NCBI RefSeq assembly: GCF_019649055.1
Contig: NW_026570620.1
Span: forward strand, 1 to 26,943
Source of the DNA: Paramacrobiotus metropolitanus
Taxonomy: Eukaryota > Tardigrada > Eutardigrada > Parachela > Macrobiotidae
Direction: 5' to 3'
Length of the DNA stretch: 26,943 nucleotides
In this document: positions 11,643 to 20,428 of the stretch, piece after piece
Layout of the letters: the number at the start of each line of letters is the position of its first letter
Numbering within the stretch: the stretch's first letter is position 1
Notes under the pieces: model-generated
What the model saw: the letters and a program-made list of their open reading frames with translations, nothing else
Databases searched by the model: none
What the model was told of the DNA's origin: nothing
Position numbers and translations under genes: made by a program

Positions 11643-12466
11643 GTTGTAATCACTCAGTGGCTGTTCTTCCGATCGCTATGACATTTTGTATATTCCGCAT
11701 ATGTCGTTTTCCACTGTATCGTTAATGTGACTAGAAACAAGTGACTAGGAAACAGGAAACCAGGCTAGTACAAAAATATTGCAAAGCCATATCTGCAAAG
11801 TTACTTTGAGGCTTTAAGCAAGAGTAAATATTTGCCGACACAAATCCCTAAGGAATGCTGTACGCTTGGCCAGAACACTGTGCCGTTTCCAATTAATTTT
11901 ATTTCGCAGCTCATTTGCCGCGATCACGGAAAAACGAAAGAAGCGATAATGCTTCGTTTTTTTTTAAAAAAAAATGGTGCAGAGCTGCATCTGCTGAATA
12001 AAATATTTGCCGTAGGATTCCCTTCATGAAAACATTTTGCCGAACCAATTTATTACATATTCAGCCGATAAAACGTAATATGTCTTAGCGCAGTACTTTC
12101 TCGCTCACTATAGAATTTTGAGATACGATGGGATACGCATTTTTTTTAGATATGATTTTTTTTAGATACGCAGTCTGTAAATTACTGAAGCAACAAGCTA
12201 CCTTAGACAATGTTTGGAGATATAAAGATATTTTCCGAAATTGCGATGGAGAGTGCGTTGATGCATTTATATTAATTATATAAGCATCTGTCTTACAAGA
12301 TACCGCTGTATGCGCGCCACTTTAGGGATTAACAAATTGATTCGTATGCTCACAAGTCGTTTACAAATATTTTGTGTCTTAAGTCGTGATTTCCAGAGCC
12401 AAGAAACTGCTCAGATCAATTTGCTCGGACTTCACAAATTATTTTGTGCCATGCCTGTTGAGTGTT
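11643..12466. other. Intergenic between receptor pseudogene 1 and receptor 2
   Basis: AT-rich spacer with no gene seen. It contains homopolymer T runs, including two copies of TTTTTTTAGATA about 20 bp apart near 12140-12175. No receptor remnant or transposon end was recognised. It should carry the promoter side of pseudogene 1 and the 3' flank of receptor 2. Confidence 0.45.
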
Positions 12467-13522
12467 TCACTGATTCGTTGTTGTGGAATACCACATATAA
12501 TTTTCATAAAACATGATAGCCTTAATATGGCTTGTATTCGCGGGCAAATGATTAACACCCCAAATTACGGTAATTTTTTTACGGCAACAGAAACGCTGTA
12601 AATGCGCTATGACTTTGATACGCAGACGTTTCAACGAAATCGTAAACAAAACAGGATCAAGAATCAACTGGCATGAGAATAATACATCGACAAATGCCAC
12701 GTCAACCCATCCTGGCATTTTAGTGCCCCCAAACACCCTGACGATACTGATGACCTTTGCCGGCGTCCAACATACCAGAATGCTGCCGGTTAAAACGGTG
12801 AGCACCCAGAAAGCGTGCCGATTTTCTCTTGACTCTGCTTTTCCTTTTAGGATGTCCATGCTTTGCCCGGTGATTTCACTATCTATTTGTGGTGGAATCT
12901 TTTTTTCCGTGCTCTTGGCTCGCCATAATAAATACGGGTAGGATAACACAATAATCACCATCGGTACCGTATTTATCCAGATTTTTAGAAATTTTCGCAG
13001 AACCGGCTGGGTGCTGCCGACCACTTCGCATTCAGTGGCGATCTGCATATCAGGTCGATAGAAAAGTAAATCGATCAATAATAACGGCGCTAATAATAAA
13101 TGGCAGTACAGCGCCATTAAAAGACAGAAGATGACAGCGATTTGCTTGGAATGGTAGTTGCGGTATGAGAGAGGAAAGGCCAGCGCCCAGATGCGGTTCA
13201 GCGTTATAAAAAAGTGGGCGTGGAGGATTAAAGCGCTTCCCATATGGTCCAAGTAAATCTTGATGTTGCACAATACTGAGGTAAAAAACCAGCGCAGTCG
13301 CACAGTTTCTAAAATAATCAAGGGATCTCCTAGAGTTACGAAAATATTAGAGACCAATAAATTAATCAGGTACACGGCAAACGATGTTCGCAAGCTCCTG
13401 TTATCGAGGAAAACCAACAGCAGATAACCGTTTAGTAAGCATTTCACTACAGCAAAGACGCTTAAAATTACGGTCGACGAATCGGAATGGAAATCGGTAA
13501 TATTGGAAATGTTTCCAGTCAT
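12467..13522 (-). CDS. Class A (rhodopsin-like) orphan GPCR, intact
   Basis: Single exon of 351 aa. I start at the ATG at 13522 (MTGNISNITD), which matches the N-termini of the paralogues; the frame is open further upstream but offers no ATG. The N-terminus carries two N-glycosylation sequons (NIS, NIT). Seven hydrophobic segments follow the class A plan. TM1 has LLNGYLL (N31). TM2 has NLLVSNIF with Asn59 at 2.50. The TM3 Cys is at 85, NRIW at 109-112 replaces DRY, and the ECL2 Cys is at 165. TM5 has SYPYLLW, TM6 has CWTP (251-254), and TM7 has DPVLF (289-293) in place of NPxxY. It is a plasma-membrane receptor by family; ligand and G protein are unknown. It lies between pseudogene 1 and the 13829 receptor, all transcribed leftward. 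A class A GPCR is clear; the subfamily is not. Confidence 0.88.
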   Translation of the reverse strand: MTGNISNITDFHSDSSTVILSVFAVVKCLLNGYLLLVFLDNRSLRTSFAVYLINLLVSNIFVTLGDPLIILETVRLRWFFTSVLCNIKIYLDHMGSALILHAHFFITLNRIWALAFPLSYRNYHSKQIAVIFCLLMALYCHLLLAPLLLIDLLFYRPDMQIATECEVVGSTQPVLRKFLKIWINTVPMVIIVLSYPYLLWRAKSTEKKIPPQIDSEITGQSMDILKGKAESRENRHAFWVLTVLTGSILVCWTPAKVISIVRVFGGTKMPGWVDVAFVDVLFSCQLILDPVLFTISLKRLRIKVIAHLQRFCCRKKITVIWGVNHLPANTSHIKAIMFYENYMWYSTTTNQ

Positions 13523-13828
13523 GTTGGTACCCTTTAAAGGAACCAATTTCCTCAGTGAGTGTACACATTCATAGTTTAGTAGAGCGATCGTTTTCTTGTA
13601 ACCGTACTAAAATACTAACTACTACGTTCAGGATGGACTAGTAGTTGTTGATGTCAAAGATACACCTTTTTCGGTTGGTGATGATATTAACGGTTGTGCA
13701 GCTGTTTGCGCCGTTTTCAGCTGTCTTGAGTAAACATAACAAGAACGTTTGCACGTCTCAACTGGCAACCGATGTGCCGCCATCCAGAATGACGAAATCA
13801 TTTGCTGCTGCTTCTTGTTTTTTCTTGC

Positions 13829-14770
13829 TTATGTAACTTTTGATCGTTTTCGGAGACGAAAGCATTCCTCTGCTTGCTCCCTTACGACCCACCGAAACTT
13901 CTCCAAAGCCAGCACACACAGAATCGGGTCGATGATTCTCTGTACTGAGTACAGAGCACTTCCAACCAAATGCAGAGTCGGTAAATTGGTACCGCAGAAA
14001 CCTAGCAGTATCCAGTGCGTCTTGACCGTTGTCCAACACACCACGATGCTCCCGGTTAACACGGTCAAAACCCGAAATCCGTGCTGGCCGCCGCTAACGG
14101 CTTCCCGCTTCTCCAGAGCACCGGCGTGTCCTGGTGGAACCCGGAAAATTTTGACCTGGTTGCGTCTCCACAGCAGATACGGATAGGACAGCAACATGAT
14201 GACTATCGGCATAATGTAAATCCAAATCTCGATGAAGCCCGCGTATTGCGGCTGTGCACTGAAGATCACGTCGCAATCGGTGACGTTGTCCATATTCGGG
14301 CGATAATAAACGTAGTCAATGATTAACATCGGGCAGATTAATAGATGATAATAGATCACTACAAGCCAGCAGAGGAGAATCGCTATTTTACGGGAATGGT
14401 AGTTGCGATAGTGTAGAGGGAACGTCGCCGCCCAGAGGCGATTGACGGTAATTATGAAGTGGCTGTGGACCACGGCAGCGCCGGTTATCCACTGAGCGTA
14501 AATGCGGAAATTGCATAAGGTAGATGTGAAGTACCAGTGATATCGTGCGTACTGCATAATGTCCATTAAATCGAAGAGCGTCTCGAAGATGTTGGACCAT
14601 AAAAGACTGCTGACGTATACAATAAAGGATGTTTGCAGGGACCGGTGCATCGCGAATAAAATGAGTACGTAGCCGTTAGTTAATAAGGTCAGCGCCGTCA
14701 TAGTTACTAGCAGCGTTGTGGAACCTTTCCATTCGTCGTTGGTAAATGTGGAATTATTGGCAGACATCAT
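13829..14770 (-). CDS. Class A orphan GPCR, second subfamily, intact
   Basis: Single exon of 313 aa starting with ATGATG at 14770, so the first or second Met may be used. The N-terminus has NNS/NST sequons. The landmarks are TM1 TNGYVL, TM2 SLLWSNIF (Asn60 at 2.50), TM3 Cys86, NRLW 110-113, TM4 with a Trp (LLCWL), ECL2 Cys166, TM5 SYPYLLW, TM6 CWTT (245-248) and TM7 DPILC (281-285). Pro 6.50 is replaced by Thr, unusual for class A and absent from its closest relative in the window, pseudogene 24178-25097, which has CWTP. These two form a subgroup separate from the other receptors. An AATAAAAG box lies 44 bp upstream of the start. Only 306 bp separate it from receptor 2. Ligand unknown. Confidence 0.87.
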   Translation of the reverse strand: MMSANNSTFTNDEWKGSTTLLVTMTALTLLTNGYVLILFAMHRSLQTSFIVYVSSLLWSNIFETLFDLMDIMQYARYHWYFTSTLCNFRIYAQWITGAAVVHSHFIITVNRLWAATFPLHYRNYHSRKIAILLCWLVVIYYHLLICPMLIIDYVYYRPNMDNVTDCDVIFSAQPQYAGFIEIWIYIMPIVIMLLSYPYLLWRRNQVKIFRVPPGHAGALEKREAVSGGQHGFRVLTVLTGSIVVCWTTVKTHWILLGFCGTNLPTLHLVGSALYSVQRIIDPILCVLALEKFRWVVREQAEECFRLRKRSKVT

Positions 14771-14813
14771 TCGACTAAGTGGAGTTTAGAGAGGAAAAGT
14801 TTCATTAGATGTT

Positions 14814-14821
14814 CTTTTATT
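14814..14821 (-). promoter_or_regulatory. Possible TATA-like box of the 13829-14770 receptor
   Basis: AATAAAAG on the minus strand lies 44 bp upstream of the ATG at 14770. The spacing resembles that of the clearer TATAAAAG upstream of the 15966 start. This is weak evidence on its own in AT-rich DNA. Confidence 0.25.
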
Positions 14822-15459
14822 CCATTAACTGTCCAACTTCATGCATCCACTGCAAATGAACAATACTACCGTTTTTAGTTTTAGTACTCATTATCCATGC
14901 AGTGTAATAATAGGCATAATGGACTATTGACTGGTATAATATTATTTGAAAGCATGATGGAGAATGACGATGAATTTTATGGATCTTTAGTTTATTTAAC
15001 GGTATAGTTGACCATTCTATTTCCCTTAAGGTATCCAAACCACCCGAGTAATTCCCGAATTGACCGGGGACCGGCGCGAACTATTTGTTTGGTTAGAGAA
15101 TCCATGGGGACAGAATCCCATAATAACGTCCGTTTGTGGCGCTTAAAGTTTTATTAGGTTTTTCTGTGTTTTATAGTTTTAATGGGCGTGTCTTTTCTAA
15201 CCTCAAAGTAACAAAGCGATGATGTAAGTTCAGCGCAGATTGCTTATTTTAGCGCTTCGAGCGTGCTTCTAGGTATGTAGCTGTACACTGGATAAGGATT
15301 CATAGTCACCAATGCAGCTATGACTGGGATTATCTGAGCGAACGCTCGATTTAAGTTACTTACCTATTACACGGTTCGTCTTGTACTTAAGAAAGGAAAC
15401 ACCAAAGCTAAAGTAAGATGAGCAGGACCAGAAAACCAGCTTCTACATTCATGCGACGC
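14822..15459. other. Intergenic, no gene recognised
   Basis: Nothing gene-like seen on either strand. The missing 3' half (TM4-TM7) of the neighbouring truncated receptor (15460-15966) was looked for here and not found, so it has been deleted or has decayed beyond recognition. Confidence 0.5.
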
Positions 15460-15966
15460 TTACAATAATGTGCTCAAGCTCTCTCGACAGAGCAAACCGG
15501 TTAGACAGCAAGTCACAGTATTACTTTCAATATCATAATTAATTACATAATCTTTCAATATCAATATCAATATCATCAGTTTTTTTGTATGGAGTATTCG
15601 ATAATTAAGTGGGAAGCTTAGCGCCCAGATGCGGTTGATGGAGATCATAAAGTGCGCATGCGTTATCAGTGCACTACCGATTTGCTCGAGATATATTCTA
15701 AAATTGCACAGTATGGATGTGAAATACCAGCGCTGTTGCAGAAGTTCCACAACGATCAGGGGATCTTCCAGTGTTATGAAGATATTAGCGGACAACAGAT
15801 TCATAAGATAAACAGCAAACGGATTGCGTAAGTTTCGGCTTGTCACAAAGATCCATAACAGGTATCCGTTAGGCAGGAGTTTGACGGCAGCAAACACGGC
15901 TACGGATACAGCCGAACCGCTGAGATCGGAATTGTTGGCTGTTGTATTTGATATATTTGACGCCAT
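15460..15966 (-). pseudogene. Truncated class A GPCR (TM1-TM3 only)
   Basis: Starts at the ATG at 15966 (MASNISNTTANNSDLS). By hand count about 104 of its first 130 residues are identical to the intact receptor at 16828-17829. It holds TM1-TM3 and the start of TM4 with normal family landmarks (NLLSANIF, Cys87, NRIW). Similarity ends at about 15577, just after YRILHTKKL. The frame stays open to 15460 but encodes unrelated, low-complexity-derived residues from an AATATC-type repeat (about 15525-15575). TM4-TM7, ECL2, CWTP and DPxxx are missing, so it cannot be a seven-helix receptor. It could be transcribed, since it has a good TATA box. Paralogues are single-exon, so a second exon is unlikely. 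Confidence 0.8.
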
Positions 15967-16014
15967 CCTGGCCTCCGAACAGGTGGCACAAGGGGGGTGA
16001 AAGGCGCAATTAAA

Positions 16015-16022
16015 CTTTTATA
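16015..16022 (-). promoter_or_regulatory. Probable TATA box of the truncated receptor
   Basis: TATAAAAG on the minus strand lies 49 bp upstream of the ATG at 15966, a suitable distance for a short 5' UTR. The aligned position upstream of the intact paralogue (start 17829) reads TATGAAG followed by the same TTAATTG, so the box is altered there. Confidence 0.45.
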
Positions 16023-16576
16023 CCGGTACCGATTTTATATCACAAGTAAGTTATGCAGGTGATGTTGCGGCTTTGCGTGAAGCCGGCTGATGCTGCGTTA
16101 AGCCAGCTGTTATTTCTTGGATGGTTGTTATTGTATCTTATGTAAATACTGTTTGCACTAATGAGAGCTTTAAAGGATTTTTTTTTGCTGTTGTAAGCAT
16201 ATTTTAATACACGAAGGGAAGACAATCTTTCGTAGTGCGGTTGTGACGCAGCCAAAGCGTATCACAAGGGGAGCGAATCAATCAGTTTGCGTTCTATGCT
16301 GTATTCTAAGCTCGAAGGTGCCGTAGGTAAAATTAATCCCGTCATAGTCTCGGTGGAATTATCTGTGTTAGAAAAGTTTGTTATGATCTTTACTGCCAAA
16401 AGTATTTTATATCCATGAAGAAATTGATTCTCAGATCTGGCTGCTGCAGAGGTTGATATTTAAAATCTTTCATGAAAATTGCAATCGCAGCGAAATTGGT
16501 GGGCTGCCAGACCATGCCAATAGCATCCTCATTACAAAATTTCAATTAGATAAATGTTTGTGTTACCTTGCTCCAG
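16023..16576 (-). repeat. Receptor 5' flank, duplicated copy A
   Basis: This upstream flank of the truncated receptor is visibly similar to 17880-18424, upstream of the intact paralogue. Shared landmarks are CTGCTGTTATTT, GCTGTTGTAAG, CAACCAAAGCGTATCACAAGG-like strings and TCTGGCTGCT. Each copy is followed on its far side by the C-terminus of another receptor. It therefore marks a tandem duplication that included more than the coding sequence. Confidence 0.65.
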
Positions 16577-16720
16577 TTATTTTACTGGAAGAAGGTCGTG
16601 CGCAGCTGCACGAACGTCTTTTAGACTCAGTGTAATGAGAATGGGATCCAATATCAGTTGACATTCAGGCATTATATTGACACATTATGGCCGAAAAAAT
16701 CTACATTTACTAGGCATAAC
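16577..16720 (-). pseudogene. GPCR C-terminal remnant (TM7 only)
   Basis: Read leftward, the frame CVNIMPECQLILDPILITL continues to SLKDVRAAAHDLLPVK and a TAA at 16577-16579. This matches the TM7 and start of the tail in the 23053-23454 fragment (CVNILYACQLVVDPIIITL, SLKDVRVAV). Upstream there is a TAA and a deletion, with only a trace of the TM6-TM7 loop. The rest is gone, cut off by the 3' end of the intact receptor at 16828. This is the leftover of the receptor that once stood upstream of the truncated one. Confidence 0.7.
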
Positions 16721-16827
16721 ATTCAGTATTTTTTATCCGTTTCTGTATTGCCATTTTACGAATATTTCAGTTACGAATGTCGCCAAAGCATTGGAAGATC
16801 TGCCGCAGAAAGAACACCTGCTACTCT

Positions 16828-17829
16828 TTACAGTGTTTTACCCAGTTTCTTCAACAGTAAGCTCCTTGCAGCAGAACCATCTTTTCCAAAGCGCCTAAAT
16901 TTAGAAACACTTGATTGCAGGACACCCCTGATGTCTTCCACCGTCCACGCAATAATAATCGGATCCAATGCAAACTGACACGCAGGCAATATATCCGCGC
17001 ATACGACTACCAAGACTGCCGGGACCTGCATATCGAAGAAAACGGCTAATATCCCAATTATCTTTGTGGGTATCAAACAAACCATGATACTACTGGTCAG
17101 CGCCGTCAATATCCAAAAAGCGTGCCGGTTCTCTTTCGCTCCACTTCCATATTTATGGCTGCTGAGCGCATGTTTAACCGTTTCTGCTTTGCGGAAGCTT
17201 CTTTTGCCGGTATTCATGGTTTTCCATAGTAAGTACGGATACGATAGTAGAACAACGAACACCGGGGCAATGTTGATCCAGATTTTGATGAATTTGCTAA
17301 GTACCGGCTGCGCTTTACTAACCACTACGCACTTAGCTGCGCAATTCATATTTGGTCGGAAATACAACGCGTCGATTAGCAAATAAGGCGCCAGCAGCAC
17401 ATGGCAGTACAGAAGCAGCAACAAGCAAAGCAGAAACGCCAGTTTTCGTGTGTGTAAATTTCGATAACTAATCGGGAGACTCAACGCCCAGACGCGATTG
17501 ATCGTAATCATAAGGTGCGCATGCACAGTCAGAGCACTGCCCATTTGTTCCAGGTAGATTCTAATATTGCACAGTACGGATGTCAAGTACCAGCGCTGCT
17601 GTAGCAGTTCCAAAACGATCAGAGGATCCTCCAGTGTTATGAAGATATTAGCGGACAACAGATTCATGAGATAAACGGCAAACGGATTACGCAGGTCTCG
17701 GTGTGTCACGAAGAGCAATAACAGGCATCCGTTAAGTAGCAGCTTCACGGCAGCAAATACGGCTACGGACACAGCCGAGACGCTGAGATCAGAGTAGTTG
17801 GTTGTTGTATTGGACATGTTGGACGGCAT
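16828..17829 (-). CDS. Class A orphan GPCR, intact, atypical TM6
   Basis: Single exon of 333 aa, ATG at 17829 (MPSNMSNTTTNYSDLS; three sequons NMS, NTT, NYS). Landmarks are TM1 LLNGCLL, TM2 NLLSANIF (Asn61 at 2.50), TM3 Cys87, NRVW 111-114, ECL2 Cys167, TM5 SYPYLLW, TM6 CLIP (251-254) and TM7 DPIII (289-293). The usual CWxP toggle Trp 6.48 is Leu here, while most relatives in the window keep CWTP. The DPxxF/NPxxY aromatic is also lost. It may signal differently or be drifting, although the frame is fully open. Its closest relative is the truncated 15460-15966 copy, then the element-split pseudogene at 18425-22450. The upstream TATA position is altered to TATGAAG. Confidence 0.86.
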   Translation of the reverse strand: MPSNMSNTTTNYSDLSVSAVSVAVFAAVKLLLNGCLLLLFVTHRDLRNPFAVYLMNLLSANIFITLEDPLIVLELLQQRWYLTSVLCNIRIYLEQMGSALTVHAHLMITINRVWALSLPISYRNLHTRKLAFLLCLLLLLYCHVLLAPYLLIDALYFRPNMNCAAKCVVVSKAQPVLSKFIKIWINIAPVFVVLLSYPYLLWKTMNTGKRSFRKAETVKHALSSHKYGSGAKENRHAFWILTALTSSIMVCLIPTKIIGILAVFFDMQVPAVLVVVCADILPACQFALDPIIIAWTVEDIRGVLQSSVSKFRRFGKDGSAARSLLLKKLGKTL

Positions 17830-18424
17830 CCTCGCTTCTGAACAGCTGTCGCATGAAGCGTGAATTTAACAATTAACTTCATACATACATACAGAGTACA
17901 ACTGAATTTCTGTATAGCAATATTATGAGTAATGGTGCAGTGTAAGAGTGTAGGCTGCTGTTATTTTTTGAATGATTATTACTGCATCGTAGATACTGTT
18001 TGTACTGATGGGAGCTCTACCGGATAGTTTTTGCTGTTGTAAGGATTGTTTCTATACACAAAGTAATAAAATCTTCCGTGTTGCGATTCTAGTGCAACCA
18101 AAGCGTATCACAAGGGAGCGAAGTAATGCGTATTCTGTACTGTAACACAAGTTTGATATTGTTTGAAGGCGCCGCAAGTGCAGTTAAATCCATCATTTTC
18201 CCGGCAGAATCATGTCTATTAGTTTGTAGAAATATTTATTGTTACTGATATGTTATATGGAGAAATTAAATTCTAAAATCTGGCTGCTACAGAATTTGGC
18301 ATTCAAAATCCTGTATGAAACTTTCAGACACAAGTATCTTGAACATCAAAATCCTGACTGCCCGACCGGGTAACCGATCGTTGTGAAATTTTTATCAAAA
18401 TTACACCGTTATTGTGCACCGCTT
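17830..18424 (-). repeat. Receptor 5' flank, duplicated copy B
   Basis: This flank of the 17829 start aligns by eye with copy A (16023-16576) and more weakly with 22840-23052. It contains a short ATAC microsatellite just upstream of the gene (near 17880-17893). No coding region is seen. Its far end runs into the C-terminus of the next receptor pseudogene, as in the other copies. Confidence 0.6.
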
Positions 18425-18992
18425 TATTCTTTACGGTAACTGGATTGCATAGCCGCCCGAACGTGTTTTAGTCTCAGTGTAAAATAATAATCATCTAATC
18501 GAAAACCAGTTGGCAAGACGGCACTATATTGACCCACACGACTGTTACGGACGTTTCGGACACCCTTGCATCAAAAACACGATTACAATCCCGATGACCT
18601 TTATAGGGTCCAACAGGTCAGCATATTGCCGGTCAGCGCTGTCAGTATCCAAAATACAAAAAAACATGGTCAAAAGAAGCGACACAGAGCAGCGCTCAAC
18701 CCCTCACCACAAGGCAGCCTGATTAGGCATCAGTGCTTTCGCTATGTACCTATGTTCTCTTCCAACTGGGCACTTTTCCAGCGCCAGCTATTTCCGCTCG
18801 ATGAAGGTGCGTTTTTCCGGTAGTCATAATTTTTCTTAGCAAATGCGGATACGGTAACTATATAACAAACGCCGGAGCAATGTTGACCCAGATTCTTAAG
18901 AACTTGCTAAGGATCGGTTGCGCTTTATTGACCACGTCGCAGTCGGTTGCTTAATTCATATTCTGCCGAGAATACAGTGCGTCCATTATCAA
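18425..18992 (-). pseudogene. GPCR pseudogene, 3' half, split by a transposon
   Basis: Read leftward, it begins with MDALYSRQNMN at the end of TM4/ECL2, then a TAA. It continues through KAQPILSKFLRIWVNIAPAF (TM5), a TAG, a decayed TM6, and VNIVPSCQLVFD (TM7) with further stops. It corresponds to residues about 153 onward of the intact 16828-17829 receptor. The 5' half of the same gene lies at 22254-22450, on the other side of the 3.26-kb element. The last four bases (18989-18992, TCAA) are the target-site duplication. Confidence 0.8.
18989..18992. repeat. Left target-site duplication TCAA
   Basis: TCAA directly precedes the left TIR end (TTGTAGCC) and recurs at 22254-22257 after the right end (GGCTACAA). 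Removing the element and one copy restores alignment with the intact receptor paralogue over this codon region. ATCAA (5 bp) is an alternative reading if the right end is one base shorter. Confidence 0.7.
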
Positions 18993-19215
18993 TTGTAGCC
19001 GGCAGATCTATTGGCCTGTTGACTGTTGGCGAGCCCGGCAGAAAAGTGGTTTTTCTCCCATAGATCTGCCGAATTGCTCCCACAATTCTGCCGACTCGAC
19101 CCTATGCATTGCCTATGGGAACTCCAATAGATCGGCCGAACCGGCGCAACAGTGAGACTTGACACTTCTAATGAGCGCAAGCAGCTGCTGTATGCATAGC
19201 GCGGGCAGGCTGCAA
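18993..19215 (+). repeat. Left terminal inverted repeat
   Basis: About 223 bp, matching the reverse complement of 22033-22253 over its whole length with scattered substitutions and small indels. It contains several copies of an AGATCTGCCGA-like motif in both orientations, so the TIR is itself internally repetitive. Confidence 0.8.
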
Positions 19216-19602
19216 CGTCAGATGCAGCTGCCTCGGCACACTTTATCGACAATAAATCAGAGAATTAAGCGCGCGATCTGTATTAATGTCAAGCTTAATT
19301 TTTGCCAATTAGGTGAGTATGCTTATTACTGTGAACTGTGAAGTGAGGCACTGGACCACCGGCATCATTCGTGAAGATTGCAAGACGTAATCAAAAATCT
19401 GAATGTACATGTAGTTACAAGTTATTATTATTCGCAGTTGTATTTTCTAATTAATCTCACAGACTATGTATAATAAATTGTGTATTCTATCCTTTGTCTT
19501 TACTTAAAATTTTTTATGATATAAAAATTAATAGTTAGCCTTGCTTTGCAAGACTAAACTTAAACCCCCAAAACATCAAAGTAGTTCGGAAACAACGTTA
19601 CC

Positions 19603-19755
19603 ACCAGTAGATTGGCCGAACTGCGCCAATAGCCCTGCCGACCCGATACTATGCCTTGTCTATGGGAACTCCAGTAGATCTGCCGAACATGCGCAAAAGT
19701 GAAATTCGATATCTCTGTTGAGCGTGAGCCGGCAATAGCGCGGCCGGGCTGCATC
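19603..19755 (+). repeat. Internal partial third copy of the TIR
   Basis: In the same orientation as the left TIR, this stretch repeats its inner two thirds: GCCGACCCGATACTATGCC, TATGGGAACTCCAGTAGATC and GAGCCGGCAATAGCGCGG. The outer end (TTGTAGCC...) is missing. It suggests a second, nested or rearranged copy of the element. Confidence 0.7.
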
Positions 19756-19772
19756 ATACGTAATATTGAAGA

Positions 19773-19823
19773 AGTTGGTTTTATTAAGTACAAACAAGTT
19801 GTTTGTACTTAATAAAGCCAACT
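19773..19823. repeat. 51-bp near-perfect palindrome
   Basis: The two 25-base arms (19773-19797 and 19799-19823) are inverted copies with one mismatch, around a single G at 19798. There is essentially no loop, so it would extrude as a cruciform. It directly follows the internal TIR copy. Confidence 0.8.
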
Positions 19824-20282
19824 GCGGCGATTTTCCTAAAAATTGAAACAAGTATCTGTATGTTAATAGTAGTAATGGTTCAATAAACTTTTCACCTTGT
19901 AGAATATTAATTAACATAATATCATCTCGACAAAGTTTTGTTGATGTATCAAAGTCAATCTTGAATTCATAATCCTGTTTTGGGTGCCCACTTTCTGCTT
20001 GACATGACATGCTGAGCTGACAAAATGTTGATTATGTATTGATAAATTTTAAGGTTTCCTCCTGGTTTATTTTTCTGCCCACATTTTTATCAGCGCGGAC
20101 ATATAGTGTTATTTGTGTAGTGGCTACTGCAGATAGGATGAAAAGTGAATTTATGACTTTTGTTGACTCAAACGCATTTACTAGGACTCAGAAGGGAATT
20201 TTTGTTAACTTTCCATCCCGACTCAGAGTCTACCAGGTGCTAAATTTTTCCAACCTGAAGAATGCTTGCAATAAATGCTGGT

Positions 20283-20428
20283 GGTACTTGGGTCACTCGT
20301 TCACCTAGCGGGCTGTGTGCTCTGGACAGTAACGGTACTTCGGTCACTCGTTCACCTAGCGGGCTGTGTGCTGTGGACAGTAACGGTACTTCGGTCACTC
20401 GTTCACCTAGCGGGCTGTGTGCTGTGGA
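20283..20428. repeat. 51-bp minisatellite, about 2.9 copies
   Basis: Direct repeats start at 20283, 20334 and 20385. They are nearly identical, with differences at only a few bases, and the third copy is cut at 44 bases. Because 51 is a multiple of three, two plus-strand frames stay open across it. I regard those frames as chance rather than genes. Confidence 0.85.

Noticed and set aside
13523-13546. Longer N-terminus for the 12467-13522 receptor
   Set aside because: The extension relies on a TTG start. The ATG at 13522 fits the N-termini of the paralogues.
20039-20308. 89-codon plus-strand frame in the TIR element as a transposase remnant
   Set aside because: No DDE-like or zinc-finger pattern could be seen, and it ends inside the minisatellite.
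20283-20428. CRISPR-like array
   Set aside because: The repeats are contiguous with no unique spacers, and the DNA is clearly eukaryotic.
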